Positions 24,601-38,525 are shown, counted from the first letter of the stretch. The stretch is DNA of 64,000 nt from Helochares maculicollis (GCA_033557835.1 JAWQRO010000055.1:1-64000), one strand, 5' to 3'. Notes: generated from the letters alone by a model not told the origin. Translations and numbers: made by a program.

Positions 24601-25192
24601 ATTTCTATGCACAGGTTTGCAATTTTTTTAAAATTAATCCCTCTTCTATGACACTTTTTGGCGGTACATTGAAAGATAATTTAATTAAAAATCAGCAAAC
24701 AAGCACAGTAGTGAACACTCAGAGTTGGATATCTTTAAAATGTATTTTATTAATTCGTATTTAGCTATAGGTGGAAAGTTTGGACAAGAGCCAAACTCAA
24801 ACACCTTGAATCCTCCAGCGATTTTCGTCCGGTTTATGCAGTGGGAGTATCAAAGAATCCTGCGGCAAGCACGAAACCTAAGAATAATTGCTAATGACAA
24901 ATCACTCAGCTCAATATATTTTTTCAAAAATGATATACCGACATAAAACTTCAATCGAATCATTTCAATTTCAGGGGCGTTTAATCACATACCGTTATCT
25001 CACTTATTTATTACACTTGAGAGGGTGCCAAAGTGCCTAACATTTCTTGGACGGCGTCCTGCTACACCTAAATGAGTTTGAAAACTAACAAGAATAAAAT
25101 ATATAAGACAGATTGGTCACTAACATTATAGAACATAGTAACACCGCGAGACGATTCAATGATAGTAGATAAATCTCTGGGGAGCGCTTAAG

Positions 25193-26909
25193 ATGTGTGA
25201 AGACATTGAAGTTACTACCGACCTAGTTATTGAGCACTTGAAACAGAATAACATTTTCCCCCAAAATGATCTTTGCTGGAAATTGGATAAATCGCCACTA
25301 GGTGGTAGAGGGTTGTTCGCAGCTCGCGATATACAAGAAAATGAAATAATCTTCGTCGACAGCCCTCTGATATTAGGCCCAAGGGCAGGCGTCGACATTC
25401 CCTCGAGATGCGTTGTATGCTTCTCTAAATCCTCTCTAACCAACTGCTCGAAAGGTTGCGGGGTCTCAATATGTAGTCCCCTATGCGAAAATTCCGAAAT
25501 TCATACAAGAGAGTGCCGCTTGATTTTATCCTGGCAGAGCCCTTCGAGCCGCGAAGAGTGCCTAAGCCACAGCCAAAATAATCTCACAAGGTACTTAGCC
25601 CCCATACGCGCTATACTTCTAAATAAGTCCCAGAAGAAATTAGCCACACTTCTAAAATACCACCGAGGAAGCCACCATGGCTTTGAAGTCGACTCCCTGC
25701 AACAATTCAACTTGCAAATACCCCCAGATGAAGAAGCTTTAATGAGAATAATCTGCAGCGTTATGGACGCCAATGCCTTTAAAGTAGTCTTAGGCGACGA
25801 AGAAAACCAAACTAGTCTAAGAGGTCTGTATCCCTTAGCCGGGCTAGCCAATCACAGATGCTACCCAAACGCTTTCCACATCTTCGACAAAAATCTCAGG
25901 ATGATAGCCAAAGCTGCGACTTTTATTCCGAAAGGGGGCGAAATTTTCCATTGCTACACCAGAATATTCTGGAGCACTACAGTACGGAGGTACCACTTGC
26001 AGAGGACAAAACATTTCACGTGCAATTGTCAAAGATGTGCAGATCCTTCCGAATTTGGGTCCAATCTAGCAGCAGTTTGGTGTAAAAATTGCGAAGGAGG
26101 TTTGTTGCTACCCATGGAACCTTTAAAACTAAACAGCACATGGAAGTGCGTCAAATGCGCTGCGAAAATTAGCTGCAAAGACGTTAGTTTCATTACCACA
26201 GTATTTGGGAGCAGATTGGGCAGCTTTGGGGCCGCAGATGTGTCTGAAATGTTCACCTTTCTGAGCAAAGAGTTTTTACCTCCAACTAATCACATAATTG
26301 TTGAACTAAAACTGAAGCTGATTTGGAGCCTCGGATACCACGAAGAATATAAATGGAAAGGTATTTATTAACACTCTTTTTGTACGATTTTCGGTGCTAT
26401 CTTAGATAGCCAATCAAACTCATTGTCATTTGTAGCGACTTTTTAGACTTAAATTAAATTACTTCGTATCATAACTTTACTGGGCTGCTCAGTAAAATCA
26501 TAGTAATTGTTAATTCTGTCTAAAATCATAAAATGTTCTAGACTTGAGCGATGAACTCTTGGAGAAAAAAGAGAAACTCTGCTTGGATGTTTTGCAATTG
26601 CTGGACACTCTGCAAACAGGCCGTAAATGTAAGATGAGAGGCTTACTGTTATACGAAGTGTTCTCTTCTATGAAGGAGCGTCATCGCAGGATCAAATTGC
26701 AAAAGTATCGCATGGAGTTGAATAACAATTACAAGGTTTCAGAGGTCAGTGACTTGGAATAATGCTAGCTCAAAATTGAAATGTCTTAATTTTTGCAGGA
26801 CGAAGAAAAGGCGATGATGGAATATAAAAAGGAAGCAGGAGAAATTCTCCAGTTTGACGTCAGCGCCCCAGGTGATTTAAAGGATATTTGGGAAGCTGAA
26901 AAGCTGTAA
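25193..26909 (+). CDS. SMYD-type SET and MYND domain protein (SmydA-8/msta-like)
   Basis: Three exons (25193-26360, 26542-26744, 26799-26909) encode 493 residues. The family comprises candidate lysine methyltransferases; arthropods carry an expanded SmydA branch whose substrates are mostly unknown. The protein opens with a SET N-part (SPLGGRGLFAARDI). A MYND zinc finger follows from CVVC to HTREC, around residues 67-105. The SET core has AGLANHRCYPNA and KGGEIFHCYT. A cysteine-rich post-SET (CNCQRC, then C-x2-C pairs) and a helical C-terminal part complete it. The usual NHSC of the SET motif reads NHRC. The start is the first in-frame ATG after an upstream stop. The exon 2 donor was set at GAG|GTCAGT because it keeps the frame into exon 3. 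Family assignment is firm; the exact orthologue is not. Confidence 0.88.
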
Positions 26910-28952
26910 AACACAATGTTTATATGCAAAGATAACAAACAATTAGGTATTCTAGTGCTCCCAAAAAAGCAGCCGTATCAAAATATTGTGATGCTTGTGA
27001 CGTGAAAGTTATTTTTAGAGCGTCAAAAGCACCGACCTACAACAATCTGCTTTATAATGGAATCACTGTGAACATTTCCGTTGCAGATTATAATAAGTTG
27101 TCCGTTTCTTATTTGAATTGTTGTCAATTATTTAGTGCCAAATTTTTTTCTTTGCAAGTAGCTTAACTTACAGGAGTTAATTTGTCAGATTTATTAAATC
27201 GTAATCAATTAATTGCTTTGACGATTTCATTGACGTTAGTCATGTAAATGCATTAAAGCAGTATTCTTAATGCAGATAAGTTTGTAAACCTTTGATTACA
27301 ATCAGTGGCGTAAAAGCCAAAAAAATTATTTAGCAAATAGTTAATGCAAGCATAATTAATTTGGGTTGCGCCTACTTAACGTCCAAGTCAAAAACCTAAG
27401 TAATCTACAGTTAAATCATCATGAGAAAATAATAGCCCACATTCAAGGAACTATGGCTTATAATTAATTATCAAAGGATTGTTAAAAATCTGTGATTAGA
27501 AAGCCGTCAAGAATCAGCAATAAAAGGATCTGTGATTACAAAATCTAATGTTGAAATTGATTTCCAAAACTATCCTACAATCAATAGATAATATATGACC
27601 AATTGCGTAGTCATTTTCTATAATAAAATGGCTAATAAATGTACCAACTTAACAGTATATTTTCAAAACTTTGTGATTAAGATTTACTTTCAAAAGTGTA
27701 AATTCAAAAATTTTGTACTAAAACACTATTAACACAATGGTCAAAGGATTACGATTCAACGTAAAGCGCATGTTCAAAAATCATTTTGTTCTGAGAGATC
27801 GATCTTATTTAGCAGTTCAAATATTAGAATTGCTGGAAAAGAAAGATTAAGGTGATTGATACAATTTAACTAATTATTTGAAAAAGCATTTTGATTGCAT
27901 GACCGATTATGGCCAGTACAGTATGAATAACTTTCGTAGATTATAGTCATCTGCGTGCTCGTCTTTTGAGATGCTTTCTTCACTACTATTACTTTGGGTG
28001 TATAAGCAAATTTTGTCTGCATTAATACAGAATGTGGTCAAATATAAACTAGTTTTAAGTGTAACAGGATTACACTAATCTTTTTAGTAATTTTTCTCAT
28101 CAAGTAATGTCAATTACAAGTTCGACGCATAATTAATCTCTAACTCATCTGGCAACAAGAAATCTTTATCATAATAGTGAAAACACTTGGCAGAAGCATT
28201 ATCAATGACGGGTGCTAATCCCAATGTGATCATATATCCAACAGGTAAAAGTTGTTTCAATTCTAAGAATTTACACGGGAAAATCTGTGGGCAATTACTA
28301 TCATAAAATCAGACAATATATTTTCAAGAGGTTGTAAAGCATCAACAATTAAAACACAATTATATTTTATTTCTTTATTCATTCATCATTATAAATCTGT
28401 AATATACAGACTACTACAGTTAAATTACGTTATTAACAAATAATAACTATGAGTTGGTCATACATATCGAATATTAAAATAAAATAACTAAAACCAAATA
28501 TAATTAAAATACAACTCATCTCGTCCTTGAATAATTGTACAATGAAAGGAATATTTTTAAAATATGCAATGAAAATAATACAACTAGCACATAATTCAAA
28601 CTATAAATTAGCTAAATTTATTAAACTTGTTTTAAATATTTTCTCTGTCCCATTTACACAATTGTATCACTTAAATAAAATATAAAATCTAAAAACTGTC
28701 TTTTTTGTCTATTAAATCAAAAAACACTTGCACACTTCCAGCTATTTATATCAAATATATTTACAAAAAGCTAAAGACATCTTCTGCTAATTCTTAAATC
28801 GTTAAAAGTTAAAAATTAGCTCCAATGAAGACATACTATTTCACCAATCAACACAAGAAGCACTTGTACAAATGATTTTTCTTTTTAACACAATGAGGAT
28901 GAGATAATCCTTATTCTTATACTTCCTAAATATAACTTTTAAAAAGATTTGC
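26910..28952. other. Noncoding spacer between convergent SMYD and Top1 genes
   Basis: The 3' ends of the SMYD gene (plus) and Top1 (minus) face each other across about 2 kb of AT-rich sequence. No open frame with recognisable content was seen. Minus-strand poly(A) signal-like TTTATT occurs near 28374, which could serve Top1, but the choice of site is uncertain. Confidence 0.5.
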
Positions 28953-31900
28953 TTAAAATTGATAATCTGGACCAGCCATGTCAATCGCCCATCGGAATTT
29001 ATCTCTTTGCGTTTTGTTGTAAATCTTTTCAATGGGAACATCGTGTTTCTTGCACCAAGCTACTGAAATACGAGGATCTAAATAATTAAGTTTCGAGGTG
29101 CCCAATGCAATGGTTTTATTCTCATCTCGGTCCGTTTCTTGCACCTCTAATTTCGTCAACTGCTCTTTAAGCCTTTGCAAAAGTTTCTTTTTCTTGTCAT
29201 AAACAACTTTCTCTTTTACACTTCCATGTTTAGCTTCCTTTTGGGCATCTTTGACTTGCCGTTCAGCATCACGGATGGCTTCTCTTTTGGCGTCAATTTT
29301 ATCCTTAAGCTTCTCCATGGATTTCTGATGGCCTTTGGGAACAGCACGTTGATGGTTACACAAGATGGCTACAGCACGATTTGCACGATTGTAAGAAAGA
29401 ATTTTCTCTGCCACCGAATCTTCTCCATTCGTCAATTGTTCCAGTTGTTGTTGCAATGTCCAAGAGGCATTGTAAGTACGGAACACTTTAGCTGTTAAGC
29501 CTTCCATGAGTTCGTTTAAGTGTTTGTTAAGTACCGCAGTGTTGAGACGGTCGAATAAATCATCGGCTGGGGCTTTGTTCTCGATGAACAATTGAAGGTT
29601 CTTAAAAACCCGTTTTTCGACTGGCACTTCGTTATAATAACGGATAGAATCTTTACCAAGGAAATCAAATACTACTACATATTCTTTATCATCTTTTTTC
29701 TCCAGCAAATCAATGTGTTCAACGCGCAAAGAACAACAGCCTACAGTGTCCGCTTGATCTTCGTCCTTTTCGTTACCTGCTCTCAAAGCAAGTTTGTCTA
29801 TGAAATACATGGCTACAGCTCTCTGCCGAATTCGCATTTCTTTAGATTTCCAGTCTTCTCGGTAGTCCCGTCGAATTTTGTCTATACATTTATGGAGGCG
29901 TCTTGCAGTTTCGTACTTCTGCCAATCTTTTTCGCCTTTTAATTTAGAGCTTGGATTTAACATTACATATTTTACCTGTAAATGAACACAGAAGTGTTGA
30001 TTAATAAATCATGATTACAACTCATTCCTTTAGTGCAAGTATTAATTTCAACAATTAGAATGATAAAAATGTTATAATCACCTGGTTTTGTACGTTTTCT
30101 GTCCATGATGCCAACCAAGTAACGGTAGGGTCATGACGCACCTCTTTCCATTTGTGCCCAGCAGGAGGAACAGGAATCTTTGAGTCTTTACTACAATTAA
30201 TGAGCACATCCTCAGGCATGACTCTCCTCTTTAACATGCCCATTTTAGGATGTTCGCCTCGTCCTCTAAACAGGCCCGGAGGCTCAATTTTAAAGTTGCC
30301 AATTTTTTCTTTATGACCATCAATAGTACAAAAGCCGTATTCCTTCGTAATTTCCTCGTTTTTCTCTTTGAGTGCCAGTTTTTCTTCTTTTGTTCGGTTC
30401 CGGTTCTTTTCAGATTGATCCATGAAAAACGCGTGCATCTGCTTGAAATTGCATTTCTTTAAGTCCGTTATTTTTGAACGTTCCTTGTCCGTCATCACTT
30501 TACGCCAATCCTTGAAGAAATTGTTGTTAAAAATATCCTTAGAGGTGTAGTCGTGGTCCAACATGCGAGCATAAAATCCTGCAACTTCTTCCGCTTCCTC
30601 TGAGAGGCGCATTTCTTTGCCGTCATAGAAAAATTTAACGTTTTCTGGTAGACGATCATAAGCTGGGGCGAACACGGGACCCTTGTGCTCAAGGAACTGC
30701 CATTTTGTGCCATCGTCTCTCTTTTCTTCTTCCCACCTGAGAAAAAAAAAACAAAAGATGATCGTCGTGTTGTGAAAACATTATTTAGAGCAAAAACCTT
30801 TTAATGACCTTTAATTCAGTTTTAGTCAAAGCTGCCTTCAACCGAGATAGGTGATCAATTTCGTTGCTTATGTCTCCTTTTCGTTTACATTTTTTACTTT
30901 GAATCGGTGAATGAGGCGATACATTAACAGAAGTGACAAATTGAACCTTAAAAGTTGCTACGTAGTTTTCACAATAATTTTCATGCAAATTGCATCGAGA
31001 ATGGTGGAATTTTATTAATTTTTGAATTGGAAACCTTAGATTCAGTCTGTTCATTACAAAAATTTGCAACTACAGCCTTGAATCTTTAAACTTTGCAACA
31101 GTAAAACTACATAACCTCAGTTTTAATAAATGGCGGAGATTGTGTGTCTTATAATATAGCAGTGCCATCTATATGATTAGAAGGCGGTAATTTTAAATTT
31201 CCAGAATCCAATAAACTAGTTGCGAGACATCACTTGGTGAATTGGTATATCAATAACAGTAAAGATATTGTAGTTAAAATTTATAAATATTCAATATTAT
31301 GGTATTTTGACAAACAGGTTTAAATAGACAGCATATGTTATAATAAATATTGGTGTCAAATAATCATACTCACAATATACAAAAGATGTTTGCATCTTCT
31401 CATTTTGGGAGACAAATTTTAACACATAAAGCCTATTTTTATTGATACTATGTAAGTAATAAAATACTGATTTTAAGGTACGCTATCTCAATTACTAAAT
31501 TGCTGGTAAGTAAATTGCTGTAAAATATTTTATTTTTATAATTAAAATACTGACACTGACATTACTCTTATTGCCTTTCCCCATAGCTCAATGTAACCAA
31601 AACATTTTAAAATTGCAAGAAAAAGTATTATTTGAAAATATTGTAATTTAAAGCTTGCAGTTAAAAAAATTATATAGCTAATATTTATTAACATTTTAAA
31701 AATCTTCTATACTTGCACAAAATACATTATTTCAGTTAAGATATAAATCAAGAAATATTGTTTTAAAAAATATAAAATGCAATACTAACCATTTCCACAC
31801 TTCTGGTTGCTCTTCCTCTTTTTTCTTTCTTCCGCCCTTTTTGGGACTTTCACTATCCGGCTCCTCCTTCTTAACCTTCTTGATAGTTTTTTTCTCTTTC

Positions 31901-34900
31901 TTAACAACAGCTTTATAATCCTCTTCTTCATCTTCACTCAACTGCCGTTTCTTACTCTTCTTCTTCTCTTTTTTCTCCTTCTTAACTTTCTTTCGAGCCG
32001 AAAGAGGCAAGTTATCATCGTCATCGTCTGATTCCATTTTCCGTTTACCCGTGCTGACCCTCGCAGCCTGTTATAAATTAATATTTAATACATATCACAG
32101 AATCATGACAATGAGTTGCAAATTTAAATAACGTAAAAAGAAGCGCTTAAATTAAAATGCTTGTCGGCGTTACGTCATCTAAATTTTTTTTAACTGTACG
32201 AAATGTCAGATTGAGAAATTACATTTTTCATTACTGCAATCCAATGTCTCACATCGGACAAATTTTGACATGATGCGGAATGTTTCAATTTCATTTTCAT
32301 TTGTTATCACAAACTGTATGATACTAAGAGTCCAAACATTTAAGCGTTTAAGGCTTTTGGAAAAACCAAAATAATTTCCACAAACACTTTAAATTTGTAA
32401 TATAAGTCAAACCTGTCAGAAAAACATGTCTTATTTATTCTAGTTTTCTGTTCGTCATACAATGACTACAAAAATGCAACGAAAAACACTTCGGATAATT
32501 TTTCTCTGAAAAAGACACAAGCCTACAAATTTTTATGAAAAACTGCACGATAAAAAAATATCAACCGCTAAAACAAATGTAGTTGTGAAAAAATAATCAA
32601 TTATTACTTAACATTAACCAATCGAAAGTGATTTCGTAAAAATACTTTGCATCATCCTTTCAACATTTAAGTCAGCTTGATCAAGAAATATTTATATCTA
32701 AATAATACGATTTTAAATGTGATTTCAAAAATTAAAACTCTACGAAAGTATAAAAACCAGAACTGCTGAAATATTATTTAACACAACTAATATCTTTTTG
32801 AATTAGTTTATATGAATGATCTAAAGTAGCCGACATCAAATCTACAGTTCTGTTGGATCTATAACATGTATATTGGGGCGAAAATATGTAATGACAAATC
32901 TATTTACCAATGGAATATCCTCATCCGAATCTTCATTGGTTTGATTTTGGGCATAGTCCTTATCATCATCATCAGCTTCATATTTAGGCTCGTCCTTAAA
33001 TTGCGACATACTATAATCACAACTGCTGGCAGCAGATACATTTGGATCAAACCCTTGTGATTCAGGTTCTTCTTTGATTACTAGTTTTTGATCATCCTCA
33101 TCGAGAGAATCTTCTTTGGCGGAATCAAAATCAATCTCATTTTTAATTTCAATTTTAACCTTCTTCTCTTCATCCCGCTTCTCCTTGTCCGATTTTTTAT
33201 CCTTGTCTTTCCTATCTTTATCCTTGGAACTGGAGTAATGTTTATCCTTATCTCTGTGCTTATCTTTTGAACTACTGTGCCTGTCTCGATCTTTTTCTTT
33301 TTCTCGCTCCTTATCCTTCTCCCTTTCACGGTCCTTATCTTTTTCTCTGTGTTTATCTTTATGCTTATCCTTATCACGATCTTTGCTTTCTTTTTCCTTC
33401 TTGTGATCACGATCTTTATCCTTAGAGGAGCTTTTGTGTTCCTTATCTTTTGACGATTTGTCCTTATCCCTATGCTTTTCCTTCTCTTTGTCCTTTTCCC
33501 TATCCTTATCACGCTGCTTTTCTTTATCACGATCCTTTTCCTTATCACGATCTTTCTTATCACCTCTGTCTTTATCACTTCTCTCCTTATCTTTACTGGA
33601 CGATTTGTGTGAACTGTGGCGATCCTTTTCTTTGTCCTTATCTCTCTCCTTATCTTTATCCTTAGAGCTAGAGCTGTACCGGTCTTTGTCTTTGCTCGAA
33701 CTCTTATGGTCTTTACTCTTATGTTTATCTTTCTCCTTGTCACGGTCACGCTCTTTGTCTCGGTGCTTGTCCTTGTGCTCCGACTTGTGACTCTTGTGCT
33801 TATCCGAGTACCCGTTACTTAGGCCATTCATGTGATGTTTATCGACGTCATTTTCTTTGAGCTGTTGACAAAAATTAACGACAATTTTAAAAAATGATAT
33901 CATACAAAACCATACCAGCATGTTCATACTAAAATTATTTTGCTAATGTATATCAAAACGTCAGTAGTACATTGAATTCAGCTACGCTGAATAAATCGAG
34001 CAATTTTATCCTTACACTTTTGCTATTTGTAGTAACAAAATAGCTGTGGTATTACGGGATGGCCTCATGTTTTTGAATATAATGGTTTCACTCTTTACAA
34101 ATTACGACCTGTTTCGAAAATATATTGGTTTGTATTTACCAGGTCAATTAGTACAAATTTCAATTTCAGCAACAAAGCAACCAACTGAATTAGGCGATAC
34201 TGATAAAATGAGGGAGTGATAAAGCGCCATTGTTGAGAATCAAATAAAAATGTATATTTTGAATACAACTAGAGAAGCAAAACAATTGTTTAACGCTACA
34301 TCTACTCTGAGTTTTTGTTCTCTCTCTGTATTAATGTATATTAAATTTCCATATTTTACTAAAGGGACAGCACGAAGCAAAAATATCACTTTTTTACTAA
34401 ATCTGTGTTGACTGAAGACAAGAAATTACCGTACTTCTATACAATCCTTTAAAAACAAGGTGCTACGCTTTACATATAAATTTAAAATCGAGGAATCCAA
34501 TAGGTTAGTTATTATTGATTAGTAAAAGCCAGTTTGAGAGAGGATTATTCATCAATATTTTCTTATCAATGTGGACGTCAAATTCTAATTTGCAATTTTG
34601 TAAATACTTAGATGTTTTTAGACTCTCGTTTTAAAATGTTATGATATTGGTAATTACTTAATCTTAATAATACACAAATATTTTCGTTAAAAATATAACT
34701 CTTAAGTTAGCTATGTCACTTTTTTATGGAATATGTGCAGTCTACGGCAAGTAAAATTGAGTCCAATTTACCGTATAGATTTCAAGATAGAATTACTTCA
34801 AAAAGTAGAGCTTCAGAATGAATACAAAAATAGCAGCAGCCTTTGCTTTAATGCCATGCTAACAATTTTGCAGAATCTTTGTGCTCTAAGAGCCAATTAC

Positions 34901-35744
34901 CTACAACTGAATTGAATTATAATTGAACTTCCCGCTTTTAACTCAACACACGGAGCAGTGTGGAATAAATGAGTAATATTTTGCCATATTGTTTATTTCC
35001 TATTACTTATGGCCCGAATTAAAAATGTGCATGTAATAGTTCGTCGAAATTGCTGATTTCTTTAGCTGTACTTCAAAGTAGAGCTCATATCGGTGATTTC
35101 ACGGTTTATAAAGAAAAATTTACTGTGTGGAATACTTTCCTCGGCAAGTTGAAGTCTAAAAAAAATAACATGTGATGACTCTTAAAAAGGGCCCCGAATA
35201 TCATTTTCCGACGGCAACGGATAAACCCGCAACGTATGATTGTAACAAGTTTATATCAATATTAAATGTTAAAACGTTATTAGGATAAGAATATGTATCA
35301 AGGCGGCGTGGCGAACACGTTTTGCAAAGTGATGTGCTCAGTACGTTGCCTTCTGCAATAGCAAATTACGCTTCGAAAGTGAAGCTGAAATCAGTTAATT
35401 AGGCCGAAACACAAGTGAATTTATTAATTAAAAACCGTAGGCTAGACATTAAGGAATAAATTACCCGGGTTAGATTTTCGATCAACCCTCCAAAAACAGA
35501 GCATTTTTACTTTGGAAGTTCGAATGTGTTCTCCTATAGAACAGACGTGGGGACTTAGAATCTGTCGCCATTTTGGGACTTAGAAAATTTTACGTTTGTG
35601 AGACGAGTTATACCAGAAAAGCGCTGTTTCAATGATGTTTGAAGAAAATCTAGACGAGTAGAAAGGTTGGAAATAAAATTAGAATGTGATATATGTACTT
35701 ACGGGACTAGAATTCCCATCGGTGTTGGAATTATCGACTTCCAT
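28953..35744 (-). CDS. Top1: DNA topoisomerase I (type IB)
   Basis: Five coding exons (35703-35744, 32908-33861, 31790-32067, 30082-30736, 28953-29975) give 983 residues. The enzyme nicks one DNA strand through a tyrosine and relaxes supercoils ahead of polymerases in the nucleus. A short first exon ([10 protein letters not shown]) leads to about 330 residues of Lys/Asp/Arg/Glu/Ser low complexity, then a second Lys/Glu-rich stretch with possible nuclear localisation signals. The core starts at WKWWEEE and contains [59 protein letters not shown] and the catalytic-pocket motif [14 protein letters not shown] coiled linker is followed by [18 protein letters not shown], which holds the active-site Tyr. 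The C-terminus, DMAGPDYQF, is typical. Intron 1 is about 1.8 kb. The identification is secure. Confidence 0.98.
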
Positions 35745-36870
35745 TGCTTCGCAGCTTGAACTAAATGCGGCACTTTGCCGTTTTCTCGAACGACAAGAGA
35801 GGCTTGCTCGAGCTTCTAACGCTTCCCGTCAAAGTACTGGATTTCAACGAATGCGCAAGTGCGCACAAATTGGAGGCATTAACCTTGCCAGCGCGAATTT
35901 TCAAATTTGAGAATGAAGAAGATCGACGAGTATCACTTAGCGAACTGTCAAAGTACGTCAAAACCTTGAATTGATCTAAGGTGTCGGGTTTCAAATGTTT
36001 AGTTTATTTGGTTTTTTTTATCAATTTTTCGGAAGTACAAAATGCCTCTTAAATTAAAATTTCCCTATTAATTTACCATGGCGTGATATATGATACCCCT
36101 ATAATAAATTAAGAGTGCTTTGCAAAGCCGGTGCCATGCTTACTATTGGCATTTGGCCTTTTATAGGTGAAATGCAGATTATCGAGTCGTCTGTTAAAGC
36201 CAATGACGATCCATCGCTATGAATCACAACTGGCTAGATTTCCAGCTCGAGATTTAAAAGATTTATTGTGAAAGCGGAAACCTAATTTGCGTATCTTTTT
36301 AAAAAGCAACGGTGAGTCATTTTATTAATTGTTTGGTACTTAATGACTGAATTTACAATTTATAACGTGTGTATATTATTTTGATTGATATATTATATCA
36401 AATTATAATGTCAATTTTGAAAGGGTTCCATATCATTTCATTATGCTATTACCATATTATATTATTGTAAACATTTGCATTTTCACAAGGCATTAAGATT
36501 TAGGTTTCGCCTCTTTTATTGAAAATTTAATTAATTTCAAATCGAATGTTTTTCATTTCATTGGAGAAAATCTGTACTTTTACCACGAATTTAAAAATCT
36601 CTTTTTATCTGCAAACTAGTCACATGTTGCTTAAGACTGATGTCCAAGATTATCCAGTTCTAGTATTCAGCTTATAAAGCCGAAAGTGGTCACCCCTCAT
36701 TTTTCTTAACTTGATTTAAAGCCATAAAATAATGTATCACGGGACTTTGATTCAAATGTTTTTAGACAAGCTTACAAGAGCAATCTTCTTTACCCTATAT
36801 TTGGAAGTGGACTCATCCTTCATTTTGAAAAATCGTACATACAATCTCAAACAGAAAACAATTAGATTTT

Positions 36871-38525
36871 ACATTCCCATATACTATACGAAGTATAGTA
36901 AAGGGAAGGTATTGGGATCATGACAAAATTCAACCTCGAGATTTTGATTGATCTCCACGTTTTGAGTGCCCCTGAATTTATTTTGACCATTTTTAGCATG
37001 TCTGTGTGTGTGTGTATGTAAACACGATACCGGTCAGACCGTATGAGCTGGAGCAATGAAATTTGGTATACGGCCATTATCGCAAACAGATCCGTATCAA
37101 TTTTTGAAGCATGTAGGACCACCGGAAGTACCCGTTTACCTACACTGTTTTGAATTTTTTTCAAGTAAAGTAGTCTTTAAAATTAAACAATCCGATTGAA
37201 ATTTCGTGCACATCTTCAATATCACAAAAAACTGACAGATACAAATTTTCAACATGATCGGAGCACCGCAAATGCTGTTTTTATAATTTTTAAAACTCCA
37301 ATTTTAGTGTAATATTTTAGCAAAATATAAAAAAAAATGCTAAACATTTAAAATATAGCAATAACAAATAGTTCCATGTAAATTTGAAAACCGGAAGTGG
37401 GACTTTACCGGCATACTTTTCATTTTTATATTCCCGTATATACGAAGTATAGTAAAGGAAAGATCATGAAAAATTCAACCTGGAAATTTTGACAGATCTC
37501 CACGTTTTGAGTGCCCCTGAATTCATTTTGACCAATTTTAGCATGTCTGTGTGTGTGTGTATGTAAACACAATAGTGGTCAGACCGTATGAGCTGGAGCA
37601 ATGATATTTGGTATACGGCCATTATCGCAAAAACTTAGATCCGTATCAACTTTTGAGGCATGTAGGACCACCGGAAGTACCCGTTTACCTACACAGTTTT
37701 GAAATTTTTCAAGTAAAGTAGTCTTTAAAATTAAGCTATCCAATTGAAATTTCGTGCACATCTTAATTATCACAAAAAACTTACAGATACAAATTTTCAA
37801 CATGATTGGAGCTCCGGGAGTGCTATTTTAATAATGTTAAAAGTTCCAATTTTAGTAAGCTTTGGAATAAAATAATTTACAAAAATGCTTAACATGTAAA
37901 ATATAGCAATAACAAATAGTTCCGTGTAAATTTGAAAAGCGGAAGTAGGACTTTACCGTCATAAATTTCATTTTTACATTCCCGTATACTATACGAAGTA
38001 TAGTAAAGAGAAGGTATAGGGATCATGAAAAAATTCTACCTCGAGATTTTGACGGATCTCCACATTTTAAGTGCCCCTGAAACCATTTTAACCATTTTTA
38101 GCATGTCTGTGTGTGTATGCAAACACAATAATGGTCAGACCGTATAAGCTGGAGCAATGATATGTGGTAAACAGCCATTATCGCAAAAACTTAGATCCGT
38201 ATCCACTTTTGAGGCATGTAAGACCACCGGAAATACCCGTTTACCTACACAGTTTTGACATTTTTTCAAGTAAAGTAGTCGTTAAAATTAAACCATCCAA
38301 TTGAAATTTCGTGCACATCTTAATCATCACAAAAAACTCACAGATTCAAATTTTCAACATGATCGGAGCACTGGAAGTGCTATTTTTATAATTTTAAAAA
38401 TTCCAATTTTAGTAGCTTTTGGAATAAAATAATTTACAAAAATACTTAACATGTAAATTATAGCAATAACAAATAGTTCCATGTAAATTTGAAAACCGGA
38501 AGTGGGACTTTACCGTCATAAATTT
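36871..38525 (+). repeat. Three tandem units (about 550 bp) of a dispersed noncoding repeat
   Basis: Three head-to-tail units start near 36871, 37427 and 37976. The last base of the word CGAAGTATAGTA lies at 36900, 37454 and 38004, giving steps of 554 and 550 bases. Units 1 and 3 start with ACATTCCC(A/G)TAT and then a perfect hairpin TACTATAC-GAA-GTATAGTA; in unit 2 the first arm is shortened. Shared later segments are GTTTTGAGTGCCCCTGAAT, a (TG)n run, TCAGACCGTATGAGCTGGAG and GGACCACCGGAAGTACCCG. Minus-strand short frames in the units share an SGALKTW-type peptide but look incidental. A partial copy lies at 48.7 kb. Confidence 0.85.

Larger units (their letters stand above)
15375..25192. other. 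Long stretch with no recognised host gene, rich in repeats
   Basis: Between the first located Patronin exon and the SMYD gene no host coding exon could be supported on either strand. The Patronin start exon and promoter probably lie on the minus strand here but show no clear signature. The separately listed contents are a GC-richer patch with hairpins (15.96-16.35 kb), a 17-bp minisatellite, a mariner relic, a 269-bp tandem duplication and a Penelope-like element with a tandem array. Open frames of 60-110 codons here have no recognisable motif and look like chance. Confidence 0.6.

Noticed and set aside
33434..33822. Plus-strand Ser/Leu/Phe-rich frames opposite Top1
   Set aside because: They are mirror frames of the Lys/Asp/Glu-rich Top1 exon and have no independent support.
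36882..36900. Resemblance of TACTATACGAAGTATAGTA to the arm of a loxP recombination site
   Set aside because: Only the TATACGAAGT-like part is similar; the 13-8-13 structure is absent and the word is part of a larger repeat unit. It is a chance likeness.
36862..37803. Short minus-strand frames in the tandem repeat sharing GKRVLPVVLHASK and SGALKTW
   Set aside because: The shared peptides follow from the shared repeat DNA; frames are short, broken between units and lack a start or domain.
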